64,000 nucleotides of DNA from Pseudomonadota bacterium. Its GTDB lineage: Bacteria > Pseudomonadota > Gammaproteobacteria > Steroidobacterales > Steroidobacteraceae. The translations under genes were made by a program, and so were the position numbers. Of this stretch, positions 17,430-25,570 are shown in pieces; within the stretch, counting starts at the first letter, position 1, and the number at the start of each line of letters is the position of its first letter. The notes beneath the pieces were generated by a model. The model saw nothing but the letters and a program-made list of their open reading frames with translations. It was not told where the DNA came from and did not search any database. The stretch covers positions 32,010 to 96,009 of the forward strand of contig JAFEDS010000032.1 of the NCBI GenBank assembly GCA_018241505.1, read 5' to 3'.

Positions 17430-19604
17430 CTAGTGCCGCTCGTCCTGCTTAGCCGATTCCGGCTGCTGCCGAGCCTCCGGTGAAGCCTCCAGGGCCTTCA
17501 GCGCTGCGGGCAGTCCCTGAATGTAGTCCGCCCCATCCTTCACTTTCAGACTGGACCCCGCAAAGTCATTGCCGATCGGCTCGGCACGCCCGCCCAGGCA
17601 TTTCGCCAGGAAGCCCTCGGCCACGGCATAGAACGACAGGCGATTCTGAGGCCGGGCGAACCCGTGCCCCTCGTCCGGATACAGCACGTAGGTGACCGGC
17701 AGCTTCCGGGCCTTCATTGCATCCACAATCTGATCGGCCTCTGCCTGCTTCACGCGCGGGTCATTGGCGCCTTGCGCAATCAGCAATGGCTTGGAGATCT
17801 TGTCAGCGAAGGTGAGGGGGGAGCGTTGCTTCAGAAGCTCGCGGCCCTCGGCCGTACGCGGGTCGCCGATTCGGCGGACCATGTCCTCAAAGAATGATTT
17901 CCAGTAGGGCGGGATGGAATTCAACAGAGTGAACAGGTTCGACGGGCCGACGATGTCAACACCGCAGGCAAACCGGTCTGGCGTGAACGTCAGCCCGACG
18001 AGTGTGGCGTAGCCTCCGTAGGAGCCGCCGTAAATGGCAACCTTGTCAGGTTGCGTAATCTTTTCCTTGACGGCCCAATCAACGGCGTCCAACAGATCGT
18101 TGTGCATGTTGCGGGCCCACTCGTGATCGCCCGCGTTAATGAACTTCTTGCCGAAGCCGGTTGAGCCGCGATAGTTGACTGACAACACCGCATACCCGCG
18201 GTTGGCCAACCACTGGTGTTCGCCGTTGAATCCATAGCTATCGCGAGCCCATGGGCCGCCGTGCACGTCGAGCACCAGTGGCACAGGGCTGTCGGGCCGA
18301 TCAAACGCCGCAGAGGCCCCAGCCGACGACGCACCGGCGGCTGCCGGGCCGCCGCCACCGTGGCCACCCGATGCACTGGCAGCACCCGAGGCGCCCGCCG
18401 CCGGAGCAGGCAACGTCAGATACCCCACCAGCGTCAACCCATCCCGCGCCTTGATTTCCACAGGCTTCATGGGCCGCAGCGGCGCCCCGGTCAATTCCGG
18501 CCGCTGGTCAAACAACTTGGTGACCTTGCCGCTGCCGCGGTCATACAAGTAACTCGAAACCACCTTGACGGGATCGTCCACCGCGACCACCCACTTGGTG
18601 TCATCGAGCGTGCGGCTGACCACTTCGAACTGCGGGCCCAGCGCGGCAGTGAGGCGTTGGATGTCCTGTTTCACCGCGGGAGCCAATGGCTCGATCTCGG
18701 TAGTCATGTATTCGACGCCGAACGCCTGCGGCTTGCGCGATTTCGGGTCCAGCCACACCTCCGAGACATCGGCCTTGTTGCTCTCGCCAATAACCGTCTG
18801 CTTGCCGTTGCTCAGATCGACACTCAGCAAAGCCGCCTTGTCGCGCCCAATCGAGCTCAACAGCAGCGCCGAATTGCCGCCCGCCTCGACCACCACCGGT
18901 CGCGTCGTCAGGCTGTCATCACGGCCATACTTCAAAAAAACTTCCCAGTCCTTGCCGGTGTTGCGATAGATCTCGCCGCCGCCATCCGCGAGCGTCTTTA
19001 CCGCCAGCCGCGGGCGTAGCTGCAGGTCTTCCAGGTACCCGGCGAATTCATGGTCATTGCGTTCGACGAGCTTGCGCTCCCCGGTGGCAATGTTGATTTC
19101 GTACAGATCGTGGTACTCCGGAACCCGGTCGTTCAACGCGACCAGGGCGACGTCCGGCCGCTCATGGGACAGGCCAACGATTTCCGCGCGTACATTCTTC
19201 AGCGGCGTCAGATCAACCTGCTTGTGTGTTTCGACATCGACGCTGTACACACGCCAGTTTTCGTCGCCGCCCTCGTCCTGGAGAAACAGAATGTGCTTGC
19301 CGTCATCGGCCCAGTGGTGCTGGCGAATGCCGCGCTTCTTGTCATCGGTAATCGGCTTGGCCGCTTCGAGCTTGCCGAAGGGCGCGAGCCAGACATTCAG
19401 TACGCCGTTTTTGGGAGCGAGGAATGACATGTAGCGGCCGTCCGGGCTGAGGCGAGCCTGGGCACGAACGGGGTTGCCGAAGAGCGCAGTACGGGGAATC
19501 AGATGAGTTGCAGACTTTCCGGCGGCCACAGCCAAACCTCCATTGAGAGCGAGCGCGGTCAGTGCGGCGCCCATGAATCGCATCAAACCAGGCATCCAGT
19601 TCAT
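17430..19604 (-). CDS. S9 family prolyl oligopeptidase-like serine peptidase, exported
   Basis: This 724-aa protein has a signal peptide, a beta-propeller half, and an alpha/beta-hydrolase half with the nucleophile in GGSYGGYATL, the Asp in QGANDPRVKQAEAD and the His in DEGHGFARPQN. Members cleave short peptides, often after Pro or at blocked N-termini. A glycine/alanine/serine-rich insertion of about 40 residues lies at the entry to the hydrolase domain, between YLTLPAPAA and VPLVLDVHGGPW. The start ATG abuts the NamZ stop codon; internal ATGs at residues 4 and 8 would also preserve the signal. Probably periplasmic. Confidence 0.93.
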   Translation of the reverse strand: MNWMPGLMRFMGAALTALALNGGLAVAAGKSATHLIPRTALFGNPVRAQARLSPDGRYMSFLAPKNGVLNVWLAPFGKLEAAKPITDDKKRGIRQHHWADDGKHILFLQDEGGDENWRVYSVDVETHKQVDLTPLKNVRAEIVGLSHERPDVALVALNDRVPEYHDLYEINIATGERKLVERNDHEFAGYLEDLQLRPRLAVKTLADGGGEIYRNTGKDWEVFLKYGRDDSLTTRPVVVEAGGNSALLLSSIGRDKAALLSVDLSNGKQTVIGESNKADVSEVWLDPKSRKPQAFGVEYMTTEIEPLAPAVKQDIQRLTAALGPQFEVVSRTLDDTKWVVAVDDPVKVVSSYLYDRGSGKVTKLFDQRPELTGAPLRPMKPVEIKARDGLTLVGYLTLPAPAAGASGAASASGGHGGGGPAAAGASSAGASAAFDRPDSPVPLVLDVHGGPWARDSYGFNGEHQWLANRGYAVLSVNYRGSTGFGKKFINAGDHEWARNMHNDLLDAVDWAVKEKITQPDKVAIYGGSYGGYATLVGLTFTPDRFACGVDIVGPSNLFTLLNSIPPYWKSFFEDMVRRIGDPRTAEGRELLKQRSPLTFADKISKPLLIAQGANDPRVKQAEADQIVDAMKARKLPVTYVLYPDEGHGFARPQNRLSFYAVAEGFLAKCLGGRAEPIGNDFAGSSLKVKDGADYIQGLPAALKALEASPEARQQPESAKQDERH

Positions 19605-20810
19605 TTAATAAAGCAATACGGAGGCGCGTTCACGCGTCCAGGCGTGTTCGTCGGGCTCGGCAATGGCATCCAGGTCGGCGGGCATGGCGGCACGATCATC
19701 CACCCAGCGCCGTAACAGCTCGCTGCCGTTGATGACATCGATGGCCAGCTTCCCGGTCTCGTATTCATAGGGGAAATCACGCCAGATTGCGTAGTCCGGC
19801 CGCAGCCGGCGCAAAGCCTTGAAAGCCAGTGCAAACAGGCGCCAGGGTTTGAACGTAGCGTGGTCGTAATACGCCGAATCTTCCATATGCACTTGGAAGC
19901 CGGCGCAGAGCTTGCCAACATGCTTGTGAAAGGTCGGTTCGAAATAGCACGGCCTGAGCCTGCATCCGCGCAACCAGGTAGGTGCCAGCGAGCGCATTTC
20001 CGCAATCAACTCGCGGACCGGCAGATCGGGCGCTCCCAACACTTCCAGGGGCCGGGTCGTGCCGCGGCCTTCGGACAAGGTGCACCCTTCCAACATGACC
20101 GAGCCCGGATAGGCACGCGCCATGAAGAGATTGGGCGCATTGGGACTGGGGTTGACCCAGGTCCGCCGCCCGATGGGCCAGCCGTAACCGGGCTCCGCCA
20201 GAGGCTCCCAACCATCCATGGGAATAATCTGGCAATCAACGTCCAAATTCAGCTTTGTAACAAACCAAAGTGCCAGCTCACCCATGGTCAAACCATGGCG
20301 CATGGGCATCGGACCGGCACCGACGAAACTCTCGTGCCCCGCGCGAAGCAGCAGACCCTCGACCGGTCTGCCGATGGGATTCGGACGATCCAGCACCCAG
20401 ACGGCTTTGCGATGTTTGGCGGCCTCTTCGAGGACGTAGAGCAACGTCGTCACGAAGGTATAGATACGACAGCCGAGGTCCTGCAGGTCGACGAGGAGTA
20501 CGTCAAACGAGTCCATCATCTGTGCCGTCGGGCGGCGCACTTCGCCATAAAGGCTGAAGACAGGGATATGGTGAATCGGGTCGTTGTAGTCGGGCGACTC
20601 AACCATGTTGTCCTGCTTGTCACCTCGCAGGCCATGTTGGGGACCGAAAGCGGCTGTAATATTCACATCGCCCAGTGCTGCAAGCGCGTCCAATGAATGG
20701 ACGAGGTTCCGCGTGACCGACGCCGGATGGGCAAGCAGCGCAACACGGCGTCCGGCCAATGGGCGGCGCAATTCGGGTTCGTCGAGGAGTCGATCAATTC
20801 CAAACTTCAT
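19605..20810 (-). CDS. namZ: DUF1343 exo-beta-N-acetylmuramidase (NamZ-like)
   Basis: This 401-aa protein matches DUF1343 throughout (LLAHPASVT, FGPQHGLRGDKQDNM, PVFSLYGE, LVDLQDLGCRIYTF, DRPNPIGG-like, and SEGRGTTRPLEVLGAP). The characterised Bacillus NamZ removes terminal MurNAc from muropeptide-derived glycans. The bacilli protein is secreted, whereas this one begins at the domain with no signal peptide, suggesting action in the cytoplasm on imported cell-wall fragments; that is inference. It is tightly packed between the DOMON-like gene (2-bp gap) and the S9 peptidase gene (no gap), so all three are probably one transcript. Confidence 0.9.
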   Translation of the reverse strand: MKFGIDRLLDEPELRRPLAGRRVALLAHPASVTRNLVHSLDALAALGDVNITAAFGPQHGLRGDKQDNMVESPDYNDPIHHIPVFSLYGEVRRPTAQMMDSFDVLLVDLQDLGCRIYTFVTTLLYVLEEAAKHRKAVWVLDRPNPIGRPVEGLLLRAGHESFVGAGPMPMRHGLTMGELALWFVTKLNLDVDCQIIPMDGWEPLAEPGYGWPIGRRTWVNPSPNAPNLFMARAYPGSVMLEGCTLSEGRGTTRPLEVLGAPDLPVRELIAEMRSLAPTWLRGCRLRPCYFEPTFHKHVGKLCAGFQVHMEDSAYYDHATFKPWRLFALAFKALRRLRPDYAIWRDFPYEYETGKLAIDVINGSELLRRWVDDRAAMPADLDAIAEPDEHAWTRERASVLLY

Positions 20811-20812
20811 AG

Positions 20813-21367
20813 CTAAAGCTCAAACGCGAAACCGTCAGAATGATGAAAATCGGGCTTACCCTGCGGGTGTCGTCCGGACCAATAGGACAGCCTACCACTC
20901 TCTTCTTCCACGACTGCAGCAAGCGCAAGCTTCGTGCGCCGCGCTGCGCCAGAGTCCGCGCTGAAGGGCAGCGGGAAAGTGGCTTCGAGCTCCAGGTGAT
21001 CGGCCGCCCTCTGTGTAGAAATGACCGGGGGATTCGCCAGATCCATAGGCGTCATCCCCTGACGGTACGAGTCGAAGCGGTACACGGCCCACTGCCGCGT
21101 CGGTGCAAAGTTGAACTCATAGTACCCGGCCGATTCGGGCGGACGTATGAAGGCCTCGAAGCACGTGTGTTTCCACAGGCCGTCGGCTGAGCCCGGGGCG
21201 CCCTCCGCTCCGACGCGAATGCGCGACATATCCGCTCGAAGCGCATAGCGGAGCGTGACGACTCTGGGGCTCTGGAACGACAAGCGCACGTCCAGACGCT
21301 GTACCGAATCGCACTGCGTGGAAGGGTGTGCACTCAGGAGGATTTGATGGCTAGATGTCTCTGGCAT
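20813..21367 (-). CDS. DOMON-like domain-containing protein
   Basis: The 184-aa protein from ATG 21367 has the features of the small DOMON-like family: a beta-sandwich protein with the conserved LWKHTCFEAFI segment and a C-terminal YWSGRHPQGKPDFHHSDGF block. DOMON folds bind heme or sugars, but this subgroup has no proven function. No signal peptide is seen. The frame extends to 21439, but that part would cross the divergent amine oxidase promoter, so the shorter start is chosen. It heads the operon with namZ and the S9 peptidase; a carbohydrate role would fit the neighbour but is inference. Confidence 0.8.
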   Translation of the reverse strand: MPETSSHQILLSAHPSTQCDSVQRLDVRLSFQSPRVVTLRYALRADMSRIRVGAEGAPGSADGLWKHTCFEAFIRPPESAGYYEFNFAPTRQWAVYRFDSYRQGMTPMDLANPPVISTQRAADHLELEATFPLPFSADSGAARRTKLALAAVVEEESGRLSYWSGRHPQGKPDFHHSDGFAFEL

Positions 21368-21426
21368 AGCCCATTGTATAGTTGAGGCGCGCGCAGCACG
21401 TAGGCTTAGCACTTGCGGATTCCAAA

Positions 21427-22728
21427 ATGAATACCTCATGGGACGTTGTCATCATCGGTGCCGGCGTCTCTGGATTGTCGGCGGCCAGTGAGCTGCGCAA
21501 ATCTGGCCTGTCCATACTCATTCTCGAAGCTCGCGACCGCATCGGCGGGCGCGTATGGACCCGCCACGAACCCGGACTATCCGCCCCCGTTGAGCTCGGT
21601 GCCGAGTTCATCCACGGACGGGTTCCGGAGACGTTCGAACTACTACACGAAGTAGGCAAGGCTGCGTTGGACACGTCCGGCGCGCACTGGACGCTGCACG
21701 ACGGAAAGCTGGTGCAGAACACCGAGGACTTGTTCGGAGATATCCAGAACGCGCTGACGCGGTCGAAGGTCCTCGAGAAGCCGGACGTCACTTTCCAATC
21801 ATGGCTCGACAGTAGTGGTCAATACGGGTTATCCCGGGAAGCCGCAACGATGGCGAGAGCTTTTGTTGAAGGCTTCGATGCGGCTGATCCAGCCCGTGTG
21901 AGCGCCCAGTCCATTGCGGATGAATGGGGTGAGGGCGGGATGCTGGACGCGCCGCAATTCCGGCCGTTGGGTGGCTACAGCTCCTTGTTGTCGGCACTCG
22001 CGGGTTCCCTGGAACGTGACAACATCCGGTTGCAACTTCAAACGGTCGTCGCAGCGGTGCGTTGGAAACGGGGCGCGGTCGAAATCGACGCCACCCGCTT
22101 CGACCAAACATTCACGCTCCGAGCCCGGACCGTCATTGTGACTCTGCCGCTGGGAGTTCTGCAGGCGGGCTCGGTGCGTTTCTCACCGGATCTGGCCGCA
22201 AAGCAGCGCGCCCTGGAGGGGTTGACATTCGGACCCGTGTTGAAATTGAGCATGCGGTTCCGCAAGGCGTTCTGGGAAGAGATCGACGGCGGCAAGTACG
22301 CGGGAGCCGCCTTCTTTCATTCCGCGGACACGGCGTTTCCTACTTTCTGGACGTCACTGCCGTTACGCTCCCCGCTCATGACGGCGTGGATCGCCGGCCC
22401 CAAGGCTGCCCAACTATCCACCCGGGAAATGCCTTACATCATTGGCCAGGCGTTCGAGAGCCTGTCCAGCGTCTTCGGTGGACAATACCCGGAGCTCCAG
22501 GCTGCTTACCTTCACAACTGGCAGACCGATCCGTTTTCCCGCGGCGCTTACAGTTACATCGCAGCCGGCGGCAGCGACGCGCGCAGTATGTTGGCATCGC
22601 CGTTGGAAGACACATTGTTCTTCGCAGGAGAGGCTACTGACGAGAATGAGGGCTCGACCGTGACGGGCGCGCTGCAGAGCGGCGCGCGTGTTGCGCAGGA
22701 GGTCGCCAGGAGATTCAACCGACCATGA
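21427..22728 (+). CDS. FAD-dependent amine oxidase (flavin monoamine oxidase family)
   Basis: This 433-aa enzyme starts with the FAD-binding fold VIIGAGVSGLSAASEL and the amine-oxidase fingerprint DRIGGRVWT, then GAEFIHG, and ends with the FAD-contact region FFAGEATDENEGSTVTGALQSG, as in monoamine and polyamine oxidases. It would oxidise an amine to an imine, releasing H2O2 or passing electrons on. It has no signal peptide. ATG 21427 is chosen over an upstream TTG because the fold begins right after it. It is first in a four-gene operon with quinoprotein-relay proteins, overlapping the next gene by four bases, an unusual partnership. Confidence 0.92.
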   Translation: MNTSWDVVIIGAGVSGLSAASELRKSGLSILILEARDRIGGRVWTRHEPGLSAPVELGAEFIHGRVPETFELLHEVGKAALDTSGAHWTLHDGKLVQNTEDLFGDIQNALTRSKVLEKPDVTFQSWLDSSGQYGLSREAATMARAFVEGFDAADPARVSAQSIADEWGEGGMLDAPQFRPLGGYSSLLSALAGSLERDNIRLQLQTVVAAVRWKRGAVEIDATRFDQTFTLRARTVIVTLPLGVLQAGSVRFSPDLAAKQRALEGLTFGPVLKLSMRFRKAFWEEIDGGKYAGAAFFHSADTAFPTFWTSLPLRSPLMTAWIAGPKAAQLSTREMPYIIGQAFESLSSVFGGQYPELQAAYLHNWQTDPFSRGAYSYIAAGGSDARSMLASPLEDTLFFAGEATDENEGSTVTGALQSGARVAQEVARRFNRP

Positions 22729-23642
22729 ATCGGCGGGAGCTTCTCTTTGGCGCATGCGCGACGATCCTGTCAGCACAGACACGAGCTGATGCGACCTTCA
22801 AAACCGACGAAGTGGCCCCCGGCATCCATTTCCGCCGCGGCGTGGATGAAGACGCCACTCCAACCAACAGCGGCGCAATTGCCAACATCGGTTTCATTGT
22901 CGGCCGCGACGCAGTCGCTGTCATGGACCCCGGCGGAAGTCTGATTGATGGTCAACGCCTGCATGCAACCATCCGTCAAACCACGAAGCTGCCAATCCGC
23001 TTCGTTGTATTGTCACACGTCCACCCCGACCACATATTCGGGGCGGGCGCGTTCATCGAGGACAAACCCCAGTTCGTAGGTCACGCGCTGCTTCCCAACG
23101 CGTTGGCGCAGCGCGGCGAGTTCTACCGAGGCAACCTGGACAAGATCCTGGGGCCGGGTAAGGCCGGTCCTGTCGTGCAACCCACGCAGTTGGTCAAGGA
23201 CACCACTTCGCTCGACCTGGGTGGCCGGATTCTGCAGGTCACCGCCCATGGAATCGCCCACACGGACTGCGACTTGAGTGTCCTGGACGCGCAAACCAGC
23301 ACTTTAATGCTGTCAGATCTGCTCTTTGTGGAGCGTGTTCCGTCATTGGATGGCAGCCTGAAGGGCTGGCTGGCGGAGCTGGCGAAGCTCAAAGCCATGG
23401 GCGCCCGGCGGGCAGTACCCGGCCACGGCCCCACAGGCGTAGACTGGCCTTCAGCATCCCGCGATCTGGAGCGCTACCTCGGCGTGCTGCTGAGGGAAAC
23501 GCGGCAGGCGATCGCCAAGGGAGTCGATATTGGCCAAGCCGCGAAGACGGTTGCGCTCGCCGAACGGGAACGGTGGAAGTTGTTTGACGACTACAACGGC
23601 CACAATGTCACAAGGGCTTATAAGGAGCTCGAATGGGACTGA
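22725..23642 (+). CDS. Quinoprotein relay system zinc metallohydrolase (MBL fold, type 2-like)
   Basis: The 305-aa metallo-beta-lactamase-fold protein carries the zinc motif SHVHPDH (H98, H100, D102, H103), a later His near TAHGIAHTD, and PGHG. The N-terminus is a signal peptide (residues 1-22, Arg-Arg start, cleavage near TRA), so it is periplasmic. It resembles the SoxH-related hydrolases that accompany PQQ-dependent dehydrogenases in the so-called quinoprotein relay system; their substrate is not known, though a thiol-linked intermediate on the SoxYZ-like carrier is the common proposal. It overlaps the amine oxidase by ATGA and the carrier gene by 10 bp. No PQQ dehydrogenase lies in this window. 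Confidence 0.85.
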   Translation: MNRRELLFGACATILSAQTRADATFKTDEVAPGIHFRRGVDEDATPTNSGAIANIGFIVGRDAVAVMDPGGSLIDGQRLHATIRQTTKLPIRFVVLSHVHPDHIFGAGAFIEDKPQFVGHALLPNALAQRGEFYRGNLDKILGPGKAGPVVQPTQLVKDTTSLDLGGRILQVTAHGIAHTDCDLSVLDAQTSTLMLSDLLFVERVPSLDGSLKGWLAELAKLKAMGARRAVPGHGPTGVDWPSASRDLERYLGVLLRETRQAIAKGVDIGQAAKTVALAERERWKLFDDYNGHNVTRAYKELEWD

Positions 23643-24445
23643 GTAAATCCGGCGTGATGGTGAGCGTGTTGCTGTTTGCCGTGCTTCAACCAGCATTCGC
23701 TGACGATGAGGACGCGCAAGAGCGCGCGGCGCGTTGGAAGCAACTGCAGGAGTCGATTTTCCCCAAGCGGGAAGTGCTGGACTCCGGCGGCATCATCACG
23801 GTTGAGGCACCTCCCCGCGCGTTGGACGCAGCGCTCGTGCCGGTTGAGTTGCATATGAGCAGCCCGGTGAAGGGCATCTATCTCATCATCGACGACAATC
23901 CGGCGCCCATGGCTGCGCATTTTGTGTTCGGCCCCCGAGCGGATCCGCGCGACCTGAAGTTTCGCGTCCGCGTCAACGCCTATACCAACATCCACGCAAT
24001 CGCTGAGACGCAGGATGGCAAGCTGCACGCGGCGACCAAGTTTGTGAAAGCCGCTGGAGGCTGTTCAGCGCCGGCGGGATCGGATGAGGCGGCTGCGATG
24101 GCCGATATGGGCAGAATGAAGCTACGGCTGTTGGGTGAATTCAACGCAGGCAAGCCAATGCAGGCGCAACTGATGATCCGGCACCCGAATTTCAACGGCA
24201 TGCAAATGAACCAGGTTACGCGGATGTACACCCCCGCGCGGTTCATTCGGACGATTGATGCGACCTACAACGGCGGGCAGGTGTTCCACATGGATGCGGA
24301 CATTTCACTTGCCACGGACCCGGTCATTACGTTCGGGTTTGTGCCGCACGAAAAGGGACAGATGACGGTCGTTGCCCAGGACAGCAGCGACGCCAGGTTT
24401 GATCACAGCTTTGATGTACCGGGTACACCGGCGCCCACCGGATGA
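23633..24445 (+). CDS. Quinoprotein dehydrogenase-associated SoxYZ-like carrier protein
   Basis: This 270-aa secreted protein is a fusion resembling SoxY (N-terminal half) and SoxZ (C-terminal half). The carrier cysteine is C144 in KAAGGCSAPAG, placed at the end of the SoxY-like half as in the swinging-arm Cys of SoxY, though here followed by the SoxZ-like part. The SoxZ-like half has MIRHPNFNGMQMNQVT, matching the HPMxTG region. In the Sox pathway such a Cys holds sulfur intermediates; in quinoprotein-associated forms the cargo is unknown. Signal peptide residues 1-23 (AFA). It overlaps the zinc hydrolase by 10 bp and the next gene by four bases. Confidence 0.85.
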   Translation: MGLSKSGVMVSVLLFAVLQPAFADDEDAQERAARWKQLQESIFPKREVLDSGGIITVEAPPRALDAALVPVELHMSSPVKGIYLIIDDNPAPMAAHFVFGPRADPRDLKFRVRVNAYTNIHAIAETQDGKLHAATKFVKAAGGCSAPAGSDEAAAMADMGRMKLRLLGEFNAGKPMQAQLMIRHPNFNGMQMNQVTRMYTPARFIRTIDATYNGGQVFHMDADISLATDPVITFGFVPHEKGQMTVVAQDSSDARFDHSFDVPGTPAPTG

Positions 24446-24948
24446 AAAGCCTGCTTCTGGCCGTTCTCCTGGCCACCGCCGAACCTGCCGGGTTTTGGAC
24501 GGGGCCGGTCAATGACCCCGTTCCCACCACCATTCAGGGTGGCAAGGTTGTTCATACCGAAGCCCTGGCCGCGCTGTTGAAATCAACCCATGCGGTGATA
24601 GTTGATGTTTCCGACTCCCCTCACCGGCCCGAGAACCTGCCGGCCACCACAGCCTGGTTGCCGGTACCGCATCCCGGCATCCCGGGCGCGATCTGGATTC
24701 CCGGCGCCGGCCTTGGGTCGCCGCCCGCTAACGTGGAGGAGGTTTATCGCCGGCGGCTGGCCGTCGCGACTGGAAATGACTTCAAGCGAACGCTCGTAGT
24801 CTATTGTCACAAACAGTGTTGGCTGAGCTGGAACGGTGCCAAGCGCGCCATCGGCTATGGCTACACGAACGTCTACTGGTTCCCGGATGGAATCGAAGGT
24901 TGGCGCCAGGCGAAGCTGCCAACCCAGGTGCTGCAACCGGAAGGCTAG
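24442..24948 (+). CDS. PQQ-dependent catabolism-associated Cys-Cys-Trp (CXXCW-type) rhodanese-like protein
   Basis: The 168-aa exported protein has a rhodanese-like plan and the family's signature block CHKQCWLSWNGAKRA followed by YGYTNVYWFPDGIEGW. Relatives are linked by gene neighbourhood to PQQ-dependent alcohol catabolism and are proposed to bind a redox cofactor or move sulfur or electrons. Here the cysteines C122 and C126 are three residues apart (C-x3-C-W). The signal is short (residues 1-13). It ends the operon 25 bp before the convergent MarR gene stop. Family assignment rests on the combined motif and on the two neighbours of the same relay system. Confidence 0.82.
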   Translation: MKSLLLAVLLATAEPAGFWTGPVNDPVPTTIQGGKVVHTEALAALLKSTHAVIVDVSDSPHRPENLPATTAWLPVPHPGIPGAIWIPGAGLGSPPANVEEVYRRRLAVATGNDFKRTLVVYCHKQCWLSWNGAKRAIGYGYTNVYWFPDGIEGWRQAKLPTQVLQPEG

Positions 24949-24973
24949 CGCGGCCAACGCCGCGCCCATCCAA

Positions 24974-25477
24974 TCAGTCGCCGCCTTCGATGTTCTGCTC
25001 GATCTTCTCGAGCGTCGCAATCAACTGCGCAACATCCTTCCGCGCAATCCCCTCCAACGCCAGGTCCTGGTGACGCATGGCGGCCGGAACAATCTGTTTG
25101 AAAACCTCGGAGCCCGCGGCCGTCAGGGAAATCAACGTCATGCGCGAGTCGCGGGTCGAAGGCCGACGGGCGACCAGGTCGTTCTTCTCGAGACGTGACA
25201 CCACCCGGCTGATGGTAGGTTGCTCCATCAATGTGGCTTCCACGATCTCACCGATGCTGAGAGCGCCATACGCTTTCAACACACTGATGACACGCCACTG
25301 GGACGGGCTCATTCGCATAGCCCGCAGCCGCGTATGTAACCGCAACTGCAGCTTCACACTGGCCCGATAGAGCCGGTATGGAAAGAAACTATCGAGCCAC
25401 TGGTCCCCGGTCCGGGTGCGGCGGTCGCTCCGTTCGGTGGCGACCGCCACTTCTTTCTTGGTAATTGCTCTTGCCAT
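24974..25477 (-). CDS. MarR family transcriptional regulator
   Basis: The 167-aa protein from ATG 25477 has a winged helix-turn-helix: MSPSQWRVISVLKAYGALSIGEIVEATLMEQPTISRVVSRLEKNDLV then the wing RRPSTRDSRMTLISLTAAG, all typical of MarR. MarR proteins bind small palindromes as dimers and release DNA upon binding aromatic ligands. The longer frame to 25549 has no family match. It lies 93 bp downstream of the TonB receptor gene on the same strand, and convergent with the quinoprotein-relay operon. It may control the receptor and amidohydrolase genes, but no matching operator was identified. Confidence 0.9.
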   Translation of the reverse strand: MARAITKKEVAVATERSDRRTRTGDQWLDSFFPYRLYRASVKLQLRLHTRLRAMRMSPSQWRVISVLKAYGALSIGEIVEATLMEQPTISRVVSRLEKNDLVARRPSTRDSRMTLISLTAAGSEVFKQIVPAAMRHQDLALEGIARKDVAQLIATLEKIEQNIEGGD

Positions 25478-25570
25478 GTGCGCGCAGTTTAGCCGTCTGT
25501 TCGCGCACGTGGCAGAGCTTTCGACCGCGATCCGCGGCCGACCTTTCAATTACCTTTCATCTGTCCCGGT

